From assembly GCA_004794655.1 (NCBI GenBank), contig SMMW01000555.1, positions 1,116,001 to 1,180,000 of the forward strand: DNA of 64,000 bases, read 5' to 3'. Made by a program: the position numbers and the translations under genes. The notes below the pieces were generated by a model that did not search any database, had not been told where the DNA came from, and saw only the letters and a program-made list of their open reading frames with translations. Positions 57,651-64,000 of the stretch are shown here, piece by piece; within the stretch, counting starts at the first letter, position 1; each line of letters starts with the position of its first letter. Origin of the DNA: Marisa cornuarietis. Lineage: Eukaryota; Mollusca; Gastropoda; Architaenioglossa; Ampullariidae.

Positions 57651-58875
57651 CAGCTGCCGGCACGTGCCACTCATCCTGTGAGGTGAAGAAGAGTGATCAG
57701 GGCTGCAGGGAATCATTTTAAATTGTAGGTGGGGCTGACGAGCGTTACTGGATGCGAGTTGGTTACTAAAGATAGAAGGCGTACACGTGCAGTGACGTGG
57801 GGGCTGGATGAGGGAGGTACAACTTTGGCGAGGCACGCCTGTATCTGCCAGCCTCATCTACGCACACCTGAGAGGCATTAGTTAACTGCAAAATACCTGT
57901 CATTGCACCCAGGATCGCTCGCAGGTCCATGTGGTGCCTGCTGACTCCTCTCAAAACTCCAACACAGGTAGTCACCTTTATTCTGCGAAAACACACGCAT
58001 GCACGCACTCTCTCTCTGTATCATAGAGATTCTTTCTCTTTCTCATCCTTACGTCTTGCTGGTCTTATCCTTCTCCTGCTGTCCTCCTCACCCTGTTGTA
58101 TGTTAACGGCATGGCTTTTGTCTATTTCGGGAAAATGTCCTTTTATTAAAAACCCACCCTCTTTTTTTTTCTTTTATTTTCATGTCTTGGTGGCCGAGGC
58201 GCAGAGCCTTCAAAGGAAAATCTCTTGTCACCAGTCGGAGAAAACGTTGTTGTATTTATTTACAAGAAACCAGGAAAGTTGAAAGAAATTTAGGCAATGA
58301 TTAGACACGACTAACTGAAATTATTTCCCTAAAGCAGAATTAACCTTTTACAGTTCACATTAAGGTATACAGTCTTTACAGTTGGCTCTAATGTATAAGC
58401 TTAAAAAGCATGTGTACTCAGCTGATGAGCAAGGAACTGTGGACTGCATCTTTACTATCATCATTATTTCTCCTTTTTATGCAACTGTTTATATTTACTT
58501 TTACTCAAGCTCTATGTACATTTATTCAAGATCTATATGAGGTAATTGTATAGGTGAGCGGCTATTTGTGTAGAATGTCAATTCCATATCTCTGAAGGGG
58601 TTAATGAATATAATTAATGCCTGAACAATATTTAAACAGTACGCCCACTTGTACGCATCGTATGCTCAGTTCACGTGCTCTGCTTTACACGCGCGCTAGC
58701 ACCTGAAAACTCACCGAGACTTTTACTCACATCCTCGCAAACGTGACTTTTTACAATGTTGCGAATCACTGTTTGAGGTAGTTACCGACGATGCCATTTT
58801 CACTTCTACATCAAACAATAGGAATATCTATTCAGACTGTTTTCTTCTGACCTTTGGTTATAAATTTGTCTTTCG
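57651..58875. other. Unique stretch
   Basis: Open frames 57543-57857 and 57766-58008 (minus) and 57929-58282 (plus) have no domain. TTCTTTATAGTT-like AT-rich sequence follows to 58875 without features. Confidence 0.35.
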
Positions 58876-58957
58876 TCGCCGTGATATAGCCTTAGTTGCT
58901 GGCACGGCATTAAACACTAACAAACAAACAGACAAAAAAACAAACAAACAAACAAAC
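58876..58957 (+). mobile_element. SINE 3' tail fragment
   Basis: CGCCGTGATATAGCCTTAG, then TTGCTGGCACGGCATTAAAC, match the tail of SINE copy 2 (42.6 kb) closely, followed by CAAA-rich sequence. The tRNA head and body are missing, so this is a truncated copy or another element sharing the tail. Confidence 0.8.
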
Positions 58958-59103
58958 TATTTTCTTCTAATCATCTGTGAGGCAAATAACAAACAAAATA
59001 ATTACCAATCTAGACTGTAGATCACCTGTCTGCAGTATTTCTCTTTTCAAGTGAGGTGAAACGGTAAATTATTTTCCATCTTTTGACTGACTGGATGGTG
59101 TGA

Positions 59104-59106
<3 letters not shown>

Positions 59107-59191
<85 letters not shown>
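59107..59191. repeat. (TG)n microsatellite, about 42 units
   Basis: The longest perfect dinucleotide array of the window. Confidence 0.98.
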
Positions 59192-59193
<2 letters not shown>

Positions 59194-61274
59194 GAGGCGC
59201 TAGTGTTCGGTCCTGTCATGTTCCAGCCAGGGTCTGAGGGATTTATTGACGTAGGCACAGGATGGTGGAGTTTGTAGACCTCAATCAGCAGTTGTTGACG
59301 TGGCTAGGGTCTATATATTTACTATTCAACAACTTTCACCACCGCCAGACACTTTGTAATATTCGCCGAGTGTTTCTGGCACCAGGATTCGGCGACGAAA
59401 GTGTTTCTTCATTAAGGCGTTTATCTGTCAGCGGCCTTACCGCACATGTTGCAGGCATTAATGGACATCTAAGAGGCGATTTGAACAGTTGGCATTAGAC
59501 ACGAAATATATCATCCTTTGATTAGGACAAGTCAGACTGTTACGCCCTGAGCTCTTGTCAGTTAAAGACATTATTTTCCCGTTTGCCGGTGAAGACACGT
59601 AATGAACAATTACAGCAAAGCAATTTACTGATGAGTTGGACTTTTACATTCACTTAAACTAGTTTACATCCACATCACACATTTCAACCAGTTTTGAAAA
59701 AAAAAAACAGCGGACTGAGGTGAACTCCTGTCTACATAACAGAAATGGAAGAAAAAGTATTGTTTAAAGAAACCATTTACAACACGTCCTGACATTGAGT
59801 AAGATAACATACATGTACCTTCAAATATTGTTACCAGTTTTGTAGGATTTAGCACAAACACTTCTTTTATTGTCAAAAAAAAGAGAGGAAAATAGTTATC
59901 CCAAACATCAGTCTTCAACACTCTCTTCTCCGACACACCAGCTGACAGTCGTGAGACCTAAGAGCTTTCCATCAGCTGGCTATCAGCCTGACGCCACATC
60001 AACATTCTTACTTACTTCACTCACTCTCACTCTCACTCTCACTCGCTCTCTGTCACCTTCTCTCTCCCCCAACCTCTCTTGCTCTTGCAGCCAGACGCCA
60101 GTTCCCCCGGCAGGCTAATGCCTTCAGAGTATATCACAAGCATTTACTTCTCCGCCATTTTGTTAAGGTTAAAGGGTAGAGGGCTGCTGTTGTGGTTAAG
60201 AGCGACAGCGTTGACCGATTCTCCACAGGCGTGGGACCACCCATCAAACGGCGGGGGCCTCGCTAAGTGGCTGAAGGCCACGGGACACAAAAGAAACGGC
60301 TTTCAGCTCTCTCTCTCTCTCTCTCCCGAAGAGCATCTAAATCCTTGTAATGTTTTATCAGAGGATGTGTGTGTGGTTGGGGGTGTCGGTGCCGCTTAGG
60401 AAAGAAAAAAAACTCTGAGTGATTTCAAAGGCGAAAAAAAAGTGTCGGGAAAAGTTCCGGCTCTATACAGAAACTCTCCAGAAAGTTTCTATAGTTTTGT
60501 GCATCTCACAGCAACAAAAATAATGCCAAGTCTTCACTAAAAATAGAAACATTTAATCTTCCAGAGGGGAAAAAAAGAACTCTGAGCATTACCTCTGAGA
60601 TTTAAAATATGGGATGAAGCTAAAAAAGAGATATCGTTCTTATTTTATTAGTGGGACATAGAGAAAAAAATAAATAAAGATGAAATAAAGACTAAATTAA
60701 AACTGTTTAATTTTACTGCTGGGGCGTTCACGTTGTCTCGAGCAGTAAATAACTCGTTAGATAACAAGTTGACGATATGGTCTGCATTTAGTTATTGAGC
60801 TTATCAAACCTTTTGACCACGTGGCCCACACTCAGCTCCTTGACCGCCATGACATCTTCATCACTTACCTCAATGTGAAAAACTAAAATATGAAAACACA
60901 GACTATAAACTACCACACTTACACACTATACAGGACTTTATACTAAAATAACATATCACAAAGTCATTGAAATAACCCTCAAAGGCAACACGTATTTGGC
61001 ACTCCATGTGATATGCAGAAAATAAAAGCAGGCAAGTAATCTGGCATTGTATATGTCCTCAAAACAGTATACAGATAGTTGCCGGTAGACGGACCACGAA
61101 AACAGGTACAGTTGGCATGAAATGTTCATAGTTAACAAAAAGCTGACATTTTCTGGCATAACATCTGCATCAAAGCAAACAAAGCAATCTTTAAAAAAAG
61201 CAAGACAAACACCAAAAATAAAAAGCAAGCAGACGAAAGAAGACGAATACTAAACATAACATAGGAGCTAGTAG
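59192..61274. other. Unique stretch with a YY1-like site
   Basis: No gene supported. CCGCCATTTTG at 60152-60162 is, on the minus strand, CAAAATGGCGG, the YY1 element often overlapping start codons; there it would read ATGGCGGAGAAG then stop. Near 60190-60300 a GC-rich stretch loosely resembles a SINE head. A CT run lies at 60308-60325. Confidence 0.35.
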
Positions 61275-61368
61275 TCATACCCGGTCTAACCATCTTGTGG
61301 TACTACAGACTGAGTCTTACATTACACTACAGGTCATACCAGGTCTAAACATCCTGTGGTAATACAGA
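61275..61368. repeat. Tandem duplication of about 60 bp
   Basis: GTCATACCCGGTCTAACCAT and GTCATACCAGGTCTAAACAT, each followed by a TGTGGTA and TACAGA segment, occur at 61276 and 61333. Confidence 0.85.
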
Positions 61369-61673
61369 TCCCCCCAGCCCTACTCCCCTCCCCCCCCCAC
61401 AAGCGCCGGGCGCCAGATTCAGCAAACATGTCGGTGGGCAGACTGACGGTACGGAAATCATTCAGTATCCCCCCTCCACCATTCCCTTGTGTGTCTGGCA
61501 TGGAGAAACAGGAAATACCTTTTCCCCCTATCTTTCATTCTCACTCATTTCAGACTCGGGTGGTTTGCTAAAATTGCCCCAGGCTATCTTTTTTTTCTTT
61601 CTTTTTTTTAACCCAACCTGAATCATTGCAGCTTAGAGACAGATTAACAGATACACTTGCGCGTGCACGCCTG

Positions 61674-61722
61674 CACACACACACACACACACACTCTCTC
61701 TCTCTCTCTCTCTCACACACAC
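61674..61722. repeat. (CA)n-(CT)n-(CA)n compound microsatellite
   Basis: CA units, then CT units, then a few CA units. Confidence 0.97.
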
Positions 61723-61822
61723 AGCATTCACTCTTGCTCCCACTCTGGCTACTATCAAACTAAGAGATAAACAGTCTCGCTACCACGGTCAGACCGTATT
61801 GTTCTGGAACATTCCTACATAG

Positions 61823-61935
61823 TGACAGAGTGGTGAGAGGTGTTCATGCTGATATACTTGTTTCCAGACTGAGAGGTATTAACAGACTTGTTCTCAGAAT
61901 AAGAAGTGCTTATATACTTGCTTCAAGACAGAGAT
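61823..61935. repeat. Degenerate repeat, 30-36 bp unit, three copies
   Basis: The phrases GATATACTTGTTTCCAGACTGA, ACAGACTTGTTCTCAGAATAA and ATATACTTGCTTCAAGACAGA (quoted in part) follow each other, each preceded by a GAGGT or GAAGTGC word. Confidence 0.65.
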
Positions 61936-62900
61936 TGTAATGTATTTTCTATCACTCATCTGGCTGATGTTGGGGACAAGACGGCGGAGACAAAGAGGTA
62001 GTCATGTGTCATCGTCTAGGACTTCGTCTACCTCCATTTTCGATGAAACTCATCGCGTGTGGACTTTGAGACATCCATGAGTAGATTGGAGAAAAGTAAC
62101 AAAGATTATTGTGCGAATTTCTTGATTGGGGTTCACTGTGATAGTGCGAACTTGAATTTGTGTTTGAAGAAAATTGTGTGAATGTCACCTTTGGTTAAAA
62201 TATTTTGTCTCGTATGAATCTAAACCTCTGCAGCGGCGATATAAACATGTAGACTGGTCATATGATACTATGTAGTAATTGCATGAAACTATAGGTAATA
62301 TTATATACGGTAGTGGCTGTGTGAAATCTTTGAAGTGGTTTTATAGAACATATTTACAAGCTGCCTTGAGTGGCAGTATGAAACTGTGTAATGACAAGAC
62401 ACTGGCTACACGATGATATTGTACCCATAACACATTTCATAGGACTAATCAACCCTCTGTAGTCTCGATATCTTGCCTCGTTAATGCTTTGTGTTTCCCG
62501 TCTACACAGCACACAGTTTGCTATATTTTTCCTATCTGCACAGAAAATACAGTCTGAGGTGCACTTATCTTCTTAAACAGCAATTTGCTTATAGAATATT
62601 GTTGGAGTTGAAACATATATAAACTGATTAGACTTAGGGATGAGACCGGTTGACCTTTATCCTGCATGCTGGCTGACTAGACGGAGTGACAGTCCACCCT
62701 GAACAAGAAAGAACAAAGGACGGCTTGGGGGCTGACCAAAGAGGTCAGACATAAAAATAAGCAGCGGGTCCGGCTGACGACCAGAACAAACAGCAGATCG
62801 TGCTCCAGTAGAATGTCAGGAGGCTGATGAGGACCCGTGTCAGACAAAACAGCGGCAGGAAAAAAAAAGATTGGATGACTTTGACGATAGGGTGAGACAA

Positions 62901-62901
<1 letters not shown>
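61936..62901. other. Unique stretch
   Basis: No gene or element recognised. Confidence 0.4.
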
Positions 62902-62931
<30 letters not shown>

Positions 62932-62958
62932 CCTGCGTGTGTGTGTGTGTGTGTGTAT
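62902..62958. repeat. (TG)n microsatellite, interrupted
   Basis: Two TG runs separated by CCTGCG. Confidence 0.97.
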
Positions 62959-63392
62959 ATACGATGAGAGGCGAAAGGAAAAGTAATCTGTGGTTATCAG
63001 ATCTTTTCTGCTCCCTGGAAAAAGGTGATCATTTGTTCCTTAAGTGGAAGTAAACCTATTCATATATGCACATACTTATGTAGTAGGTATTTAAAGATGT
63101 ACTGTTTATTAGTATATGTATGGTGATTATGTGTTTCTGGTGACTACACTTCATAGTCAACATTTTGATATATTTTGATGTTGTATATGAAACAAAATAA
63201 TTCACACCTTAATGCTATGTAAATTTACCACAATAACTTATATATTTACTTAAAACAAATTAAGTGTCGTGCGATCCTGACAGGCACAGACGTTCATATG
63301 GCAACTAAGGACATCCAGACACTAAAAAATTGTCAACTTAAATCAAGCAGACCAGAAGCCTAGCTTTTCTCAGCCTTATATTAGTCCATCAA
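62959..63392. other. AT-rich unique stretch
   Basis: Nothing recognised. Confidence 0.4.
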
Positions 63393-63917
63393 ATGGCAGT
63401 CAGCAGGCGTTTTACACAAGGGCAAGGTAAGAGATCTCGACCATGTCTCCCTCTCCCCTATTGCAGTCACGATGGACAGACTTCTGAACACCAAGTCGAA
63501 CCAAAGATCTCTGGACTAACCCTTATGTTCTCCATTGTGCTGTCCTGGTGCCCCATTAGTACCCTGTCGTTCCTTTCAGCACCCCGGGGGTGTCACGAGC
63601 ACACTGCGGCTACCACCAGCTCCCTGGGGCTTCTATCTGTATCATGTGACAATTCAACATGTCTAGTGGGGCCCGAAGAAGCAGTCAGACAACAGGTAGT
63701 TGAGGGGAAGGGTGTATCGGTGTGCACCTGTCGGCGCCCGCGGGGTATCACGCGGTCCATGAGGCCGTGTGCATGGTGTTTGGGGAACGTGAGGGGGGAT
63801 ACCGAGATGCTAGTGGATATACATACCCGGATACATGTCCAGATACACGCCAACAGGCATACCCCAGGCACTGCTGGGCTGGGGGTTGGGGAGGGGCAAA
63901 CAGAATGCATGACGTGA
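63393..63917 (+). CDS. Hypothetical ORF, 174 codons
   Basis: ATG at 63393; stop at 63915-63917. This is the longest ATG frame in the window that does not cross a tandem array, apart from a 12-bp repeat (GATACATGTCCA-type, about 63820-63868) near its end. A strong splice donor, CAAG/GTAAGAG, lies at 63426/63427, so if transcribed the first 11 codons could be a short first exon and the rest intron. No domain is recognised. The minus strand is also open (63593-63910), which weakens the case. Confidence 0.15.
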   Translation: MAVSRRFTQGQGKRSRPCLPLPYCSHDGQTSEHQVEPKISGLTLMFSIVLSWCPISTLSFLSAPRGCHEHTAATTSSLGLLSVSCDNSTCLVGPEEAVRQQVVEGKGVSVCTCRRPRGITRSMRPCAWCLGNVRGDTEMLVDIHTRIHVQIHANRHTPGTAGLGVGEGQTECMT

Positions 63918-64000
63918 AGGGAAAAACCCGTAAAGAGTCAACTGATTAAAATGATGATACCCAGGATGTTTGTTTCCCCTCTCTTCGACTGAGTCCACCG

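Noticed and set aside
60170..60330. Possible SINE with a GGTTAAGAGCGAC head and CT-rich end
   Set aside because: No B box, no tail and no target duplication could be seen.

Overview
This is a 64 kb window of eukaryotic nuclear DNA, most likely from a mollusc and probably a gastropod (inference, moderate confidence). The signs are very long (CA)n/(GT)n arrays, several degraded LINE-type non-LTR retrotransposons, many AT-rich LINE/SINE 3' tails followed by (TTA)n or (ATT)n, and two full-length tRNA-headed SINEs whose tail (GTGATATAGCCTTAGTTGCT) resembles tails I know from molluscan SINEs. There is no bacterial gene packing, no operon and no CRISPR array.

I cannot support a single conserved host protein-coding gene. 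Most open frames are short, lie in tandem repeats or microsatellites, or begin with GTG or TTG. The window reads as intergenic or intronic DNA shaped by tandem duplication and retrotransposition. A few blocks look promoter-like or exon-like and are listed at low confidence: about 10.6, 13.85-14.35, 16.46-16.8, 26.9-27.2, 27.5-28.0, 49.75, 53.1-53.4, 56.9 and 63.4 kb.

Layout. 0-8 kb: simple repeats, a LINE 3' end, a polypurine tract and a large 29-bp minisatellite (4.34-5.22 kb) with 145-bp higher-order structure. 8-16.5 kb: mostly unique sequence, with promoter-like blocks. 17.6-19.05 kb: a degraded plus-strand LINE reverse transcriptase in AT-rich DNA. 22.1-23.33 kb: a minus-strand L2/Rex-like LINE reverse transcriptase interrupted by a 159-bp element with terminal inverted repeats and 5-bp target duplications, followed by a 30-bp minisatellite. 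26.9-28.0 kb: GC-rich, with a strong CTCF-like motif. 28.45 kb: SINE copy 1. 29.05-29.76 kb: a 66/75-bp minisatellite. 32.1-32.9 kb: a 5'-truncated LINE. 35-41 kb: microsatellites and LINE tails. 42.2-42.8 kb: a tandem array of CRE-like sites and SINE copy 2. 43.2 kb: a perfect 31-bp inverted repeat that folds into a hairpin. 45.3 kb: a fold-back between trinucleotide arrays. 46.1-46.3 kb: an old 34-bp tandem array without indels. 51.9-52.6 kb: an E-box-containing tandem array. 54.4 kb: a LINE tail between 31-bp direct repeats. 57-64 kb: simple repeats, weak tandem repeats and two low-confidence ORFs.

All matches are by eye. Element families and motifs come from remembered family features, with no database search.
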